Below are positions 34,385 to 44,505 of a stretch of 64,000 nucleotides of DNA, piece after piece. The notes beneath the pieces are model-generated. The model worked only from the letters and a program-made list of their open reading frames with translations. It ran no database searches and was not told the origin of the DNA. The position numbers and the translations under genes are program-made. Positions within the stretch are counted from its first letter, which is position 1. Each line of letters starts with the position of its first letter. The stretch comes from Cyanobacteria bacterium OH_PDB_230 (GTDB lineage: Bacteria; Cyanobacteriota; Vampirovibrionia; Gastranaerophilales; Gastranaerophilaceae), in NCBI GenBank assembly GCA_023421795.1, contig JAEZSO010000002.1, forward strand, positions 62,001 to 126,000, written 5' to 3'.

Positions 34385-34636
34385 CTATCGCATCCTTTGC
34401 GGCGGTCCTTCTACGTTAATATGACGGATCCAAGCATTTAAAATTTTCTTTTCCATCATTTTAACTTCTTCCTCAGTATACTTTTCTCTATGTCTTTTGT
34501 CATGAATAGAGTCCCAAGCGCTTTTAATATTCTCTGGGGTATCTATAGGAAGTTTTTTGTGAAAGGAATCAGCAAATTTAATCTTGTTAAACTTACGATC
34601 TCCACAATGAGGACAGCCACCATCTTTCCTGAACAT
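34385..34636 (-). CDS. Small zinc-ribbon-like protein
   Basis: 83 residues. GCPHCGDRKF near the N-terminus is a CxxC zinc-ribbon half, followed by a charged helical part rich in Lys, Glu and His. Only one CxxC pair is visible. AAAGGAG sits before ATG 34636, which excludes the TTG at 34654. Function unknown. Confidence 0.6.
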   Translation of the reverse strand: MFRKDGGCPHCGDRKFNKIKFADSFHKKLPIDTPENIKSAWDSIHDKRHREKYTEEEVKMMEKKILNAWIRHINVEGPPQRMR

Positions 34637-34914
34637 AATGTACTCCTTTCTCAACCCGCCTTTCGACTGGTTGAACCATTCTTATTTCCATACTACTAAG
34701 ATAAGTTTTTTTCACTCAATTTACATCAGACTAAATATTAATTATTTTTTATGATGAAAAGCTTATAAACATTGAAGTTAATGTTTAATAGCTGCAAAAT
34801 TAGTCCCAAAGTCTTATAATTTAGACACAAGAAGCACAGCGGTGAATTTAAAAATCAGAAAAATTTGTGTTTAAACGTATATTTTAAATCGAAACTTTTT
34901 GTTGTTACAAGTTC

Positions 34915-34945
34915 AAACGGCTATAAATCAAGTTTATAGCCGTTT
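34915..34945. terminator. Strong hairpin downstream of the TPP decarboxylase gene
   Basis: AAACGGCTATAAA pairs with TTTATAGCCGTTT. The T-rich flank is on the plus strand, so it may end a plus-strand transcript from TATAAT at 34815-34820 rather than only the decarboxylase mRNA. The rest of 34637-34965 holds no gene. Confidence 0.6.
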
Positions 34946-34965
34946 ATGTATTAATTTTTATTTTT

Positions 34966-36624
34966 TTATTTTACTAAACTAGAGGTTGTTGAATATTTTT
35001 TTAGATTTTCAATAACCTTTGATACAGTTTCGGGGATGTCCATTTTATCTGTAAAAAGCTCTATATAGCAAAGTTTTTCTTTCTGTTCTTTTTCTGCTTT
35101 TATTAAAGCATCTTTAAGTTCAGAATTTGTTCTTACCTGCATAGACCAATACTCACCTTTGAATAAGCTTGGCAGCTTTGAATAGTCCCAATCTGTAATA
35201 TCATTGAAGCTGTCCATAGGATCATCTGAAAGAGCTCTTTCTACTGTGTAACCTGAGTTATTTAATACAAATATAACAGGTTTTATATCGTAATGAAGCA
35301 TATTGGCTACTTCTTGCATAGTAAGCTGATGAGAGCCTTCACCCGTAAAAAGAATGGTTCGTCTTGAACGATCCGCCATCGCCCCGCCAAACATAGCGGG
35401 TGTCGCCCAGCCGATAGAGCCCCAGAGAGTCTGAGTATTGAAAGAAACATTCTTTGGAAGTTTCATTAAACCTGACGGAAAACTGATAATTCCTGTTTCA
35501 ATAAAAACGATGTCATCTTCTTTGATAAAACTTTGTAAATAATCAAAAATGTCTGATGTAACAAGAGGTTTTGACTCTTCTGATTCATTGAGGGAATAAC
35601 CGAATTTGCCGATATTTGAATGAGCATTTTCGCCAAGCCTTACGGTTAATTCTTTTATTACATCTTTCATCCATGCATTCGGATAATTTAAGCCCTCGAC
35701 AACACAGTAATTGCTTTGAATATCGACTTTAAATGAATCATCAGGCATCACAGAAAATCCGCCTGTGTTTAAGTCAGCGTATACAGCGCCTAAGGTTATA
35801 ACACAATCGGATTCATTCATTATTTGTTGCGTGGTGTCAAAAGAAACATTACCTAAATTGGAGCCCATGAAACAATCATTTGTCTCGTCAATAGCACCTT
35901 TTCCCATCATCAGGGTTGTTGAAGGAAATTTTGTTTTTTCAATCAGATTTTCTAAGTCTTTGTAGAGCCCATATCTTTTGACAGGGAAATCAGCCACTAT
36001 AACAGGTTTTTTAGATTTATTTATAACCGAGCAGATATGATTTACAGCCTTTTCAAGATTGTTGCCGTCACTCTCCATTACAATTTCAGGGATAGAGTCT
36101 TCTATTTCCATTTTGCAAACATCAACAGGAATAGCCACATAGACTGGTTTTCTCGTCATGACCATCACTTCAAAAATTCTGTCCAGCTCAGCTTTAGCGT
36201 TATTCTTATCGAGAAAAGCTGTTGTTTCTACCACGTTTGAAAAAGTTCTTTCAAACGCATAATAATCGGGTTTTTGGAAGTTATGATGAAGAATAACGTT
36301 ATTTTCAATCATTTTTGAAGCCGGTACGCCGACTATTTTCATAACAGGAACGCTTTCGCTATAAGAGCCTGCTATAGCGTTAATTGCGCTAAGTTCACCC
36401 ACTCCAAATGTAGTTACTATTGCTCCAAAACCGTTCACTCTTGCGTATCCGTCCGCTGCATATCCGGCATTAAGCTCATTTGTGCAATTTACCCAATTCA
36501 TATCGGGTGCATTTTCTATTGAATATAGTATATTGAAATTAAAATCACCGGGCAATCCAAATACATGTTGGATTCCAAGCTTGTTAAGTCTTTTTGTTAA
36601 ATAATTGGCTAGTGTAATTGTCAA
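34966..36624 (-). CDS. Pyruvate/indolepyruvate/2-oxoacid decarboxylase (TPP)
   Basis: 552 residues, usual length. TPP enzyme of the PDC/IPDC/KdcA group: ELNAGYAADGYAR with the catalytic Glu, the HH pair in ILHHNFQ, and TPP-Mg motif GEGSHQLT...FVLNNSGYTVER. The normal GDG is GEG here, a conservative change also in the Mg-binding position. It would turn a 2-oxoacid into an aldehyde and CO2; substrate not determined. Followed downstream of glnA by 11 bases, so the pair may be cotranscribed. Confidence 0.85.
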   Translation of the reverse strand: MTITLANYLTKRLNKLGIQHVFGLPGDFNFNILYSIENAPDMNWVNCTNELNAGYAADGYARVNGFGAIVTTFGVGELSAINAIAGSYSESVPVMKIVGVPASKMIENNVILHHNFQKPDYYAFERTFSNVVETTAFLDKNNAKAELDRIFEVMVMTRKPVYVAIPVDVCKMEIEDSIPEIVMESDGNNLEKAVNHICSVINKSKKPVIVADFPVKRYGLYKDLENLIEKTKFPSTTLMMGKGAIDETNDCFMGSNLGNVSFDTTQQIMNESDCVITLGAVYADLNTGGFSVMPDDSFKVDIQSNYCVVEGLNYPNAWMKDVIKELTVRLGENAHSNIGKFGYSLNESEESKPLVTSDIFDYLQSFIKEDDIVFIETGIISFPSGLMKLPKNVSFNTQTLWGSIGWATPAMFGGAMADRSRRTILFTGEGSHQLTMQEVANMLHYDIKPVIFVLNNSGYTVERALSDDPMDSFNDITDWDYSKLPSLFKGEYWSMQVRTNSELKDALIKAEKEQKEKLCYIELFTDKMDIPETVSKVIENLKKYSTTSSLVK

Positions 36625-36635
36625 AATATTCTCCT

Positions 36636-37988
36636 TTAGTAATTTTCCAGATATAAGTTCAGCTCATACGGCGAAACATAGGTTCTATAATGTTCCCATT
36701 CTCTTCTTTTGGAATTGAGAAATTCATTATAAATGTGTTCACCAAGAGCATTTTTCACAACGCTGCTTTTTTTCATAAGCTCAAGAGCTTCAACCAAGCT
36801 GCCAGGCAAAGATTCGATTTTGGCGCGTTTTCTTTCTTTGTCGTCCATCTTATAAATGTTGCTTTCAACCTGAAGAGGCGGCTTAATTTTATTTGTTACT
36901 CCGTCCATAATAGATTCAAAAATAACAGCAAGCGCTAAATAAGGGTTACAACTGGGATCAGGCGAACGAAGCTCAAGCCTTGTGGCGTTTCCACGCTTTG
37001 CAGGCACGCGAATGAGTGCAGAGCGGTTTGCTATTGACCAGGCCAAATAAACCGGAGCCTCATATCCCTGAACCAATCTTTTATAACTGTTTATAAGAGG
37101 ATTTGTGATTGCGGTAAAAGATTTAACATGTTCTAATATACCGCCAATACTGTATAAAGCCGTTTCTGTTAAACCATAGGCTCTATCTTTATCGTAAAAT
37201 GCATTTTGTCCGTCTTTAAAAAGTGACAAATTGCAATGCATGCCGGACCCGTTTATCCCGAATATAGGTTTTGGCATGAAAGTAGCATGTAGACCATATT
37301 GAGATGCTACAGCTTTAACGACATACTTAAAAGTCAAAATATTATCTGCGGTTGTAAGAGCATCCGCATATTTAAAATCTATTTCGTGCTGCCCGGGAGC
37401 AACCTCATGGTGACTGGCTTCAATTTCAAAACCCATTTTAGCAAGGGTTTTTATGATATGCCTTCTTATACCTTCTCCCAAGTCATCGGGAGCAACTGAA
37501 TAATAGCCTGCTTTGTCGTGTGGAGAAACCGTCGGTCTTCCGTCGGCATCTTTTTTAAAGAGGAAAAATTCTGCTTCAGGGCCGACATTCATAACAAAGC
37601 CCATTTCTTTTGCCTTTTGTACCACCTTCTTTAAATTAGACCTTGGGCAGCCTTCAAAAGGTGTTCCATCGGGGTTGTGAATATCACAAATCAACCTTGC
37701 GACATTGGATTCCTCGTCTTTGTTTTCTCTCCAGGGAAGAATCGCAAAAGTTGAAAGATCAGGAAAGAAATACATGTCAGAAGTTTCAATGTTTCTGAAG
37801 CCTTTAATAGATGAACCGTCAAGCATGCATTCGTTATTCATTGCTTTATCAAGCTGGGAAGCAGGAATAGCCATGTTTTTAAGCTGACCGTTCAGATCAC
37901 AAAATTGAAGCCTAATAAACTCAACGTTTTTTTCTTCGATGATCTGTTTAATTTCTTCTTTTGTATAGGTTTTTCTTTGTTCAGGCAT
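36636..37988 (-). CDS. glnA: Glutamine synthetase type I
   Basis: 450 residues, alpha-subtype length. ATP-dependent amidation of glutamate. Recognisable: DGSSIKGF, the metal/ATP-binding GPEAEFFLF, SHHEVAPGQHEIDFKY, HATFMPKPIFGINGSGMH and RVPAKRGNATRLELRSPD. The adenylylation insert of GSI-beta is not evident. AAAGGAAG precedes the ATG. It is upstream of the TPP decarboxylase with an 11-base gap. Confidence 0.95.
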   Translation of the reverse strand: MPEQRKTYTKEEIKQIIEEKNVEFIRLQFCDLNGQLKNMAIPASQLDKAMNNECMLDGSSIKGFRNIETSDMYFFPDLSTFAILPWRENKDEESNVARLICDIHNPDGTPFEGCPRSNLKKVVQKAKEMGFVMNVGPEAEFFLFKKDADGRPTVSPHDKAGYYSVAPDDLGEGIRRHIIKTLAKMGFEIEASHHEVAPGQHEIDFKYADALTTADNILTFKYVVKAVASQYGLHATFMPKPIFGINGSGMHCNLSLFKDGQNAFYDKDRAYGLTETALYSIGGILEHVKSFTAITNPLINSYKRLVQGYEAPVYLAWSIANRSALIRVPAKRGNATRLELRSPDPSCNPYLALAVIFESIMDGVTNKIKPPLQVESNIYKMDDKERKRAKIESLPGSLVEALELMKKSSVVKNALGEHIYNEFLNSKRREWEHYRTYVSPYELNLYLENY

Positions 37989-38011
37989 GTTTTACTTCCT
38001 TTTCATAATCT

Positions 38012-38040
38012 ATAATGCCGTGCAAAAAATCCAACGTCAA
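38012..38040 (-). promoter_or_regulatory. glnA: Candidate glnA promoter
   Basis: Minus strand TTGACG (38040-38035), 17-base spacer, CATTAT (38017-38012), about 24 bases upstream of the ATG. Confidence 0.5.
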
Positions 38041-38263
38041 ACAGGGCAAAAGTATTAATAAATCTAAAGTTGTGGAAATTTCGGAGATTTTTGCTTATTC
38101 TTGACTATTTTGAAGAGATTTTTTACAGTTAGGATTACTATTTTAAATAAAAAACAAAGAGATTTCCTTCTTTTTGTAAATTTTTGGTTAAAAAAACTTA
38201 AATTTACATTTTTTAAAGCTATATCCTTTTGATTATTTTTTTTCAGGATGTAATTATAGAGTT

Positions 38264-40036
38264 ATGATTAAAATTGTTCTGGCGCAGATAGATCCAATAG
38301 CCGCAAACATTGCGTATAATGCCAAACTTATAAAAGAAAACATAATCAAAGCAAAAGAAATAAATGCCGACCTTATTGTTTTCCCTGAGTTAGCACTTTT
38401 AGGGTATCCCTTTGGCGATATTTTTACAAGACACGTATCTCTAATTAAACACCAGTTAAAAGAATTAGAAGAAATAAAAAACCTGACGGAAGGTATTACC
38501 GCTTTAGTAGGATATGTAGAGCCTCATAATGAAAAAAACAAAAAGCCGTACTACAATTCAGTCGCAATATTGCAAAACGGCAAGCACATAGATAACGCAA
38601 GAAAAATCTTGCTTCCTAATTACAGCGAATTTAATGATTACCGTTATTTTGAATCAGCGGATAAAACAGCGGATTTGTTCGAGATTAAAGGGCAAAAATT
38701 CGGTCTTATCGTATGTGAAGACAGTTTCAACGACAAAGATTTCTTTGGCAGCCCCATATATAAGAGAGACCCCGTAGAAGAAATCGCCAAAAAAGGCCCG
38801 GATACTATCTTAAACTGCTCGTATTCGCCTTCAAGAACAAGAAAAGAAAAATTGAAACATAACCTTTTCTCTTCTCTTGCTAAAAAATACAGCGTAAACT
38901 ATGTATACGTAAATCAAGCAGGCTACGGAGATAACCTCTCTTTTGAAGGCGCTTCCAGAATTTATAATCCTAAGGGCGAATTAACCGTCAGGGGAAAATA
39001 TTTTGAAGAAGATTTTATTGTAACAGAAGACTATAAAGGCATAATTAACGAGCTTCCCCTTGAACTTGAAAAAAGCTTCGGGGAAATCAAAAGGTTCAAC
39101 TTAGATTATGAAAGCGACCTTGATAGAACTTACAAGAGCATTGTATGCGCCATAAAAGGGTATTTTAAGAAAACGGGATTTAAAAAGGCCGTTTTAGGCT
39201 TATCAGGCGGATTGGATTCTTCAGTATGTGCTGTACTTTTGGCAGATGCTCTAGGGCCTGAAAACGTCCTTGGTGTTTCGATGCCAACTAAAATCACTTC
39301 ACAAGAGAGCAAAAATGACGCCAAAATTCTTGCTGATAATCTTGGGATAAACTTCATAGAATCACCCATCTCGCAAGAAGTTTCATTAATAAAAGAAGAT
39401 TTAACAAACGTCTTTGGCAAAATAGACATGGATAAATTTGAAAAATCCACGACAATCGAAAACGTACAGGCAAGATTAAGAGCGACAACTCTTTGGAGCA
39501 TCGCAAACGAAGTAAAAGGGATGCTTCCCATTGCAACAAGCGACAAATCCGAACTATACATAGGATATGCAACCATAAACGGCGATATGTCAGGCGGGTT
39601 CGCTCCTATAGCTGATGTCACAAAAACAAAACTATTCGCTCTTGCCGATTTTTTAAACGCCCACAGAGAAAAGAAAAACGCCATACCAAAAGAAATCCTG
39701 GCTAAACCTCCCGGGGCAGAGCTTAAATTAAGCAACGACAAAACCCGAACAGTAACAGCAGAAGAAGAGAACATGCCGTATGAATTCCTTGATGAAATAA
39801 TATGGCTCACTGAAAACTTAAACTATGGCTATGAAGAACTAATCAAACATGACTTTTTATACGAAGAGACAAATCCGATTTCTTTTGAACAAAAAGACGA
39901 ATGGATCAAAAAATTCTTCGACAAAGTCCAAAAGGCTATCTTTAAATGGCATATTTTACCGCCGTCTATAGTCGTGGATTCAAAATCAATCAACCTTGTG
40001 GAATACAGGCATCCAATTATTTCAAAATTTTACTAA
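38264..40036 (+). CDS. nadE: Glutamine-dependent NAD+ synthetase
   Basis: 590 residues, two domains. N-terminal CN-hydrolase-type glutaminase (about 1-265): E in FPELALLGYP, K in KILLPNYSEFNDYRYF, Cys in LNCSYSPSR. C-terminal NAD synthase (about 285-590): P-loop GLSGGLDSS, and SDKSELYIGYATINGDMSGG. It makes NAD+ from deamido-NAD+. Glutamine comes from the divergent glnA product, a neat pairing. It converges with the STAS-like gene. Confidence 0.93.
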   Translation: MIKIVLAQIDPIAANIAYNAKLIKENIIKAKEINADLIVFPELALLGYPFGDIFTRHVSLIKHQLKELEEIKNLTEGITALVGYVEPHNEKNKKPYYNSVAILQNGKHIDNARKILLPNYSEFNDYRYFESADKTADLFEIKGQKFGLIVCEDSFNDKDFFGSPIYKRDPVEEIAKKGPDTILNCSYSPSRTRKEKLKHNLFSSLAKKYSVNYVYVNQAGYGDNLSFEGASRIYNPKGELTVRGKYFEEDFIVTEDYKGIINELPLELEKSFGEIKRFNLDYESDLDRTYKSIVCAIKGYFKKTGFKKAVLGLSGGLDSSVCAVLLADALGPENVLGVSMPTKITSQESKNDAKILADNLGINFIESPISQEVSLIKEDLTNVFGKIDMDKFEKSTTIENVQARLRATTLWSIANEVKGMLPIATSDKSELYIGYATINGDMSGGFAPIADVTKTKLFALADFLNAHREKKNAIPKEILAKPPGAELKLSNDKTRTVTAEEENMPYEFLDEIIWLTENLNYGYEELIKHDFLYEETNPISFEQKDEWIKKFFDKVQKAIFKWHILPPSIVVDSKSINLVEYRHPIISKFY

Positions 40037-40039
40037 AGA

Positions 40040-40390
40040 TTAATTAAGGCAAAATTTGAAGTTTCTTTTTACTAATTCCCTTTTTCCTTCTTTGAAATCA
40101 TTTTCATTTGAATACAGCCTTGTGTATTGATTATAGTTCATAATAAATAAAAGCAGGTTCATTTCTGCCGAAATATTGAAAAGCGAGATTTTTTTATTTA
40201 AAGAAAGAACCTTGAGCATGTCAAAAAATTCATTTTTCAATGATTTTATGTTTGCAAGATCAATTGCAATCTTTTTATAAGGCATCATTTCTTTAAGGAA
40301 AGCTTCCATGTGTTCAACTGTTGCCGTTGATAAACTTGCCTCCTCAAATGATACAATTAAATTTTTTGAATCATCTTTGACGTTATACAT
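40040..40390 (-). CDS. Small STAS-like protein
   Basis: 116 residues. Alternating strand-helix pattern with IAIDLANIKSLKNEFFDMLK and ISLFNISAEMNLLLFIMN resembles a STAS/anti-sigma-antagonist fold, but the phosphorylatable Ser loop is not clear. GGGAT before the ATG supports translation. Role unknown. Confidence 0.5.
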   Translation of the reverse strand: MYNVKDDSKNLIVSFEEASLSTATVEHMEAFLKEMMPYKKIAIDLANIKSLKNEFFDMLKVLSLNKKISLFNISAEMNLLLFIMNYNQYTRLYSNENDFKEGKRELVKRNFKFCLN

Positions 40391-40467
40391 AAAATAATCC
40401 CAATTATAATTATTATAAAACTTTGAAATTTTATAATTAACTATATTTGGGATTGAAATGTATATAA

Positions 40468-42066
40468 CTAAAGTATAATTTCTTCTTCTTTTGTTTCTTC
40501 AGCTAAAATGGCGTCATTCTCCAACTGAGCTTCGACTCTTCTGTTTTTATGATAGCCGTAAGCAAAATATATTGCGACACCGATTAATAACCAAAGAGGG
40601 AAAAGTATCGGCGAAGTTTTTAAGTTCAACATCGCTTTAAACATAAGATAACCGCAGGTTACAATACCGGCAATCGGTAATATCGGGCCAAATGGAACCC
40701 TGAACGGTCTGTGTCTGTCCGGATCGGTTTTTCTTAAAATAAGAACACCAACACAAACAATGATGAAAGAAGTGAACGTACCAAATATACAAAGTTCAGC
40801 AGCAACGTTCATATTCATAAATAATGAACTGATTACGACTACTATTGCAGACACCCAAGTAATCACGTAAGGTGTTTGGTATTTAGGGTGAACTTTTTTC
40901 ATAATGCTAGGGAAAAAATTATCTCTTGACATTGCATATAAAATTCTTGTTGTACCGTACTGTAAAACCAACAACACAGACGTTAAACCGGCAAGAGCAC
41001 CCACAGATATCAATCCGGCAACACCATTTTGATTAACGATTTTTAAAGCATCGGAGATAGGAGCATGCATATCGATATGCGATCCGAAAGGAATGATTCC
41101 TGTAAATACCAACGCAACTAAACCATAGATTATTGAACATATAATCAAAGAACCGATTAACCCGATTGGCAAATCTCTTTGAGGGTTTTTGGTTTCTTCA
41201 GCCGCAGTAGAAATTGCGTCAAAACCTATATAAGCATAGAATATTATGAAAGCGCCCATGATAACTCCTTCCATTCCGTTAGGAGCGAATGGAGCCCAGT
41301 TGTCCGGTTTAACATAAAATGCACCGACGCCGACAAAAAGAGCGATAACCGCTAACTTTATAAATACCATAGCCGTGGCCATTTTAGTAGATTCTTTTGT
41401 TCCTTTTGTCAAAACTACCGCTAAAAATAATATGATAAATATTGCGGGAAGATTTAATGAAAAAGGAACTAGTCCAAATATTTTAGGAATCTCTGCACCG
41501 GGGTCAAGTCCTAATGCAGTATACTTTTCAACAGCACTTCCATAATCATTTACAAGCCAAAGCGGAGGATGAACCATCCAATGAGGCAAATATTTTTCAA
41601 AGCCGCCCAAGAACTGGAACAAATATCCTGCCCAGCTTGAAGCAACGGTAATATTACCTATCGCATATTCAAGCATCAGAATCCATCCGATCATCCATGC
41701 GGCAAGTTCTCCCATTGTCGCAAAGGTATATGTATAAGCACTACCTGCAACTGGAATCATAGAAGCGAATTCCGCATAACATAAAGCAGGGAAAATACAC
41801 GCTACAGCGGCTAATACGATAGAAAGCACAAGCGATGGGCCCGCACCGATTTGATCAGGGGTACCTAAAGCCGCAGCACCTATCATTACAAATATTCCTG
41901 AGCCGATTACAGCACTGACGCCTAAAACTATTAAGTCAAATGCCGTCAATGTCTTGTTAAGACCGCCTTCTTTCGATTGGGCTATTAAATCATCAGGGTT
42001 TTTCTTTTTCAATAATTTTGATACAAAATTTTCGACTAATCCTGCTTCGGTTACATCTCTGTTCAT
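40468..42066 (-). CDS. APC-family amino acid permease
   Basis: 532 residues with about twelve membrane helices. LIVLGVSAVIGSGIFV is the typical first-helix motif of APC transporters and GFDAISTAAEETKNPQRDLP the conserved loop of the cationic amino acid transporter (CAT) branch. Likely imports amino acids. Nine bases after glyQ on the same strand, with AAGGA ribosome binding site, so the two may form an operon. Confidence 0.88.
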   Translation of the reverse strand: MNRDVTEAGLVENFVSKLLKKKNPDDLIAQSKEGGLNKTLTAFDLIVLGVSAVIGSGIFVMIGAAALGTPDQIGAGPSLVLSIVLAAVACIFPALCYAEFASMIPVAGSAYTYTFATMGELAAWMIGWILMLEYAIGNITVASSWAGYLFQFLGGFEKYLPHWMVHPPLWLVNDYGSAVEKYTALGLDPGAEIPKIFGLVPFSLNLPAIFIILFLAVVLTKGTKESTKMATAMVFIKLAVIALFVGVGAFYVKPDNWAPFAPNGMEGVIMGAFIIFYAYIGFDAISTAAEETKNPQRDLPIGLIGSLIICSIIYGLVALVFTGIIPFGSHIDMHAPISDALKIVNQNGVAGLISVGALAGLTSVLLVLQYGTTRILYAMSRDNFFPSIMKKVHPKYQTPYVITWVSAIVVVISSLFMNMNVAAELCIFGTFTSFIIVCVGVLILRKTDPDRHRPFRVPFGPILPIAGIVTCGYLMFKAMLNLKTSPILFPLWLLIGVAIYFAYGYHKNRRVEAQLENDAILAEETKEEEIIL

Positions 42067-42075
42067 TTTTTATCC

Positions 42076-42957
42076 TTATCTTCCAGCTTTCAACAAAGGA
42101 AAACCTAGCGCTTCTCTTTGTTCTACATATAATTTGGCTACAGCAGCAGCCATTCTTCTCACTCTGTTTATATAATTAATTCTTTCGTCTTTGCTTATCA
42201 CACCCCTTGCATCAAGCAAGTTGAAAGTATGAGAGCATTTTAAAACGTAGTCGTATGCAGGAAGCACCAAAGAAGCTTCACAACACGCTTCGACTTCTTC
42301 CTGGCATAAATCAAACATTTTGAACAATCTATCGGCATTTGAATATTCAAAATTGTATTTAGACTGCTCTATCTCGTTTTGCAGATAAATCTCGCCATAT
42401 TTAAGTTCTTTGTTCCACATAACGTCATATACAGAATCGACGTTTTGAAGATACATCGCGATTCTTTCAAGCCCATATGTAAGCTCTAGCGCCACAGGCT
42501 TTATTTCTAAACCGCCTACTTGTTGGAAATAAGTAAACTGAGTTATTTCCATACCGTCTAGCCAGACTTCCCAACCTACACCGGCTGCACCGAGAGTCGG
42601 AGACTCCCAATTATCTTCAACAAAACGTACGTCATGTTTTGTCAAATCAATACCCATAGCTTCTAAGCTTTTTAAATAAAGCTCTTGCGCATTGTCAGGA
42701 GAAGGTTTCAAGATAACCTGGTACTGAAAATAATGACCGAGCCTGTTTGGATTCTCACCATATCTTGCATCTGTAGGTCTTCTGCATGGTTCAACCATTG
42801 CGGTATTCCAAGGTTCAGGCCCCAACGAGCGCAAGAAAGTGGCTGGGTTCATCGTACTTGCACCTTTTTCAATATCGTAAGGCTGCTGAATTATGCAACC
42901 GTAATCTGACCAAAACTTAGATAAATTTAAAATTAATTCTTGAAATGTAAGTCCCAC
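42076..42957 (-). CDS. glyQ: Glycyl-tRNA synthetase alpha subunit
   Basis: 293 residues, full length. Motif-rich core MTFQELIL...GCIIQQPYDIEKGA...TFLRSLGPEPW and GLERIAMYLQNV identify GlyQ, the catalytic half of the two-subunit GlyRS. The beta subunit gene glyS is not in the window; the next gene is a permease. GTG start with a weak AAGTGGAT upstream. Terminator-like structures are not evident after it. Confidence 0.93.
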   Translation of the reverse strand: MGLTFQELILNLSKFWSDYGCIIQQPYDIEKGASTMNPATFLRSLGPEPWNTAMVEPCRRPTDARYGENPNRLGHYFQYQVILKPSPDNAQELYLKSLEAMGIDLTKHDVRFVEDNWESPTLGAAGVGWEVWLDGMEITQFTYFQQVGGLEIKPVALELTYGLERIAMYLQNVDSVYDVMWNKELKYGEIYLQNEIEQSKYNFEYSNADRLFKMFDLCQEEVEACCEASLVLPAYDYVLKCSHTFNLLDARGVISKDERINYINRVRRMAAAVAKLYVEQREALGFPLLKAGR

Positions 42958-43184
42958 TTTAAATATCCACTTCTTCTATAGCTAGCTTATCTATTGTATC
43001 GCAAGCAAAATATTTTTCAAAACAAAACGCATGTAATGTTAACTTTACCTTGTTTTAAACGAAACAAAAAACCGTTGTATTTACGATTATTTTATAAAAA
43101 TTGATTGTAAAGTAATTATTATTTTAATTTATTTTATAAAAACCAGATTATTTTCATCTGAAAAAAACAGCAAAAACCAAAAAA

Positions 43185-43224
43185 TCAAAAAAGAAGCCAA
43201 CTTTACAAAAAGTCGGCTTCTTTA
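43185..43224 (-). terminator. gap terminator
   Basis: Minus-strand hairpin AAGAAGCCGACTT/AAGTTGGCTTCTT followed by a run of T. 20 bases beyond the gap stop. Confidence 0.8.
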
Positions 43225-43243
43225 GATTTATTATAATCTCAAA

Positions 43244-44248
43244 TTATAACTTGTTTGCAACTAACTCAAGAGTTTCAGCTAATCTAGTTGAATAACCCAT
43301 TTCGTTATCGTACCAAGAAATAACTTTAACCATGTTGTCACCGATTGTCATTGTTAATGCAGCATCAACAGTTGAAGACTGTGAAGAACCGATGAAATCA
43401 GTAGAAACAAGTGGTTGCTCTTCAAAAGCAAGGATTTTGCCATCAGCAGCTTCTTTTAAAGCAGCGTTAACAGCTTCAGCTGTAACAGGTTTTTCAGTTT
43501 CAAATACAACGTCAACAACAGAAACGTCTGGAGTTGGGACTCTTAAAGCGAAACCGTTTAATTTTCCTTTTAATTGAGGAAGAACTAACGCAACAGCTTT
43601 AGCAGCACCGGTTGTTGTAGGAACTATGTTGATAGCGCCTGCTCTAGCTCTTCTTGGATCAGAGTGACCAGCATCAAGGATTCTTTGGTCGCCTGTATAA
43701 GAGTGAGTTGTAGTCATTAAGCCTTTAACGATTCCGAATTTCTCGTCAACAACTTTAGCAACAGGTGCTAAACAGTTAGTTGTACAAGAAGCCATAGAAA
43801 TTACGTTGTGTTTAGAAGAATCGTATTGATCTTCGTTAACGCCTAAAACGATAGTGATGTCTTCGTTTTTAGCAGGTGCAGAAATGATAACTTTTTTAGC
43901 ACCGGCAGTGATGTGAGCTTTCGCTTTTTCAGCATCTGTATAGAAACCAGTTGATTCGATAACTACATCAACACCTAATTTAGCCCAAGGTAAATTAGCT
44001 GGATCTTTTTCAGCGAAGAATAATATTTTTTTACCGTTAATTACCAAACCATCTTCTGCAGCTTCAACAGTACCGTCAAATCTACCCATAACTGAGTCGA
44101 ATTTGAAAACGTGTGCCGCTGCTTTAGGTGATAATCCTGGATCGTTAATAGCAACATAGTCAAGTCTGTCAAAGATACCTTCTTTGATTGCTGCTCTTAA
44201 TGTGTTACGGCCAATTCTACCAAAACCGTTTATTGCAACTTTTACCAT
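43244..44248 (-). CDS. gap: Glyceraldehyde-3-phosphate dehydrogenase
   Basis: 334 residues. VKVAINGFGRIGRN NAD-binding start, catalytic Cys in SMASCTTNCLAP, and THSYTGDQRILDAGHSD. INDPGL at the cofactor loop keeps the Asp that favours NAD. Highly expressed type: strong GAGGAG site and a near-consensus promoter. Glycolytic enzyme. Confidence 0.95.
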   Translation of the reverse strand: MVKVAINGFGRIGRNTLRAAIKEGIFDRLDYVAINDPGLSPKAAAHVFKFDSVMGRFDGTVEAAEDGLVINGKKILFFAEKDPANLPWAKLGVDVVIESTGFYTDAEKAKAHITAGAKKVIISAPAKNEDITIVLGVNEDQYDSSKHNVISMASCTTNCLAPVAKVVDEKFGIVKGLMTTTHSYTGDQRILDAGHSDPRRARAGAINIVPTTTGAAKAVALVLPQLKGKLNGFALRVPTPDVSVVDVVFETEKPVTAEAVNAALKEAADGKILAFEEQPLVSTDFIGSSQSSTVDAALTMTIGDNMVKVISWYDNEMGYSTRLAETLELVANKL

Positions 44249-44295
44249 AGTTTAAGCTCCTCTTCTTTTTTCTAATACTTTTAAACTATGAGTTA

Positions 44296-44324
44296 TTTAT
44301 AAATTAAACATGTGAGATAATCAA
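44296..44324 (-). promoter_or_regulatory. gap: gap promoter
   Basis: Minus strand TTGATT (44324-44319), 17-base spacer, TATAAA (44301-44296). Confidence 0.65.
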
Positions 44325-44456
44325 GCTCTAAATTTCGAGTTATTTTTAAAAGCTAAGTAAAAAGACACAACTGACGAGAGTGTAGCAATTTAAAATACCT
44401 GGTGGATAATTTTGTATTATTGTACAGAAGAACAATATTTAAAAATATCAATTTTT

Positions 44457-44465
44457 TGGTATAAT
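44457..44465 (+). promoter_or_regulatory. Extended -10 promoter of acyltransferase pair
   Basis: TGGTATAAT, i.e. TGn followed by TATAAT, 40 bases before ATG 44506. Confidence 0.55.
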
Positions 44466-44505
44466 ATTATTACATAGTAATTATTTAAATTAGGGACAAA
44501 ATTAA

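Noticed and set aside
39130..39810. Long minus-strand ORF of 226 codons
   Set aside because: Lies wholly antisense to the clear nadE gene, without a family match or ribosome binding site.
42076..42957. glyQ-glyS operon
   Set aside because: The gene after glyQ is an amino acid permease; no beta subunit is in the window.
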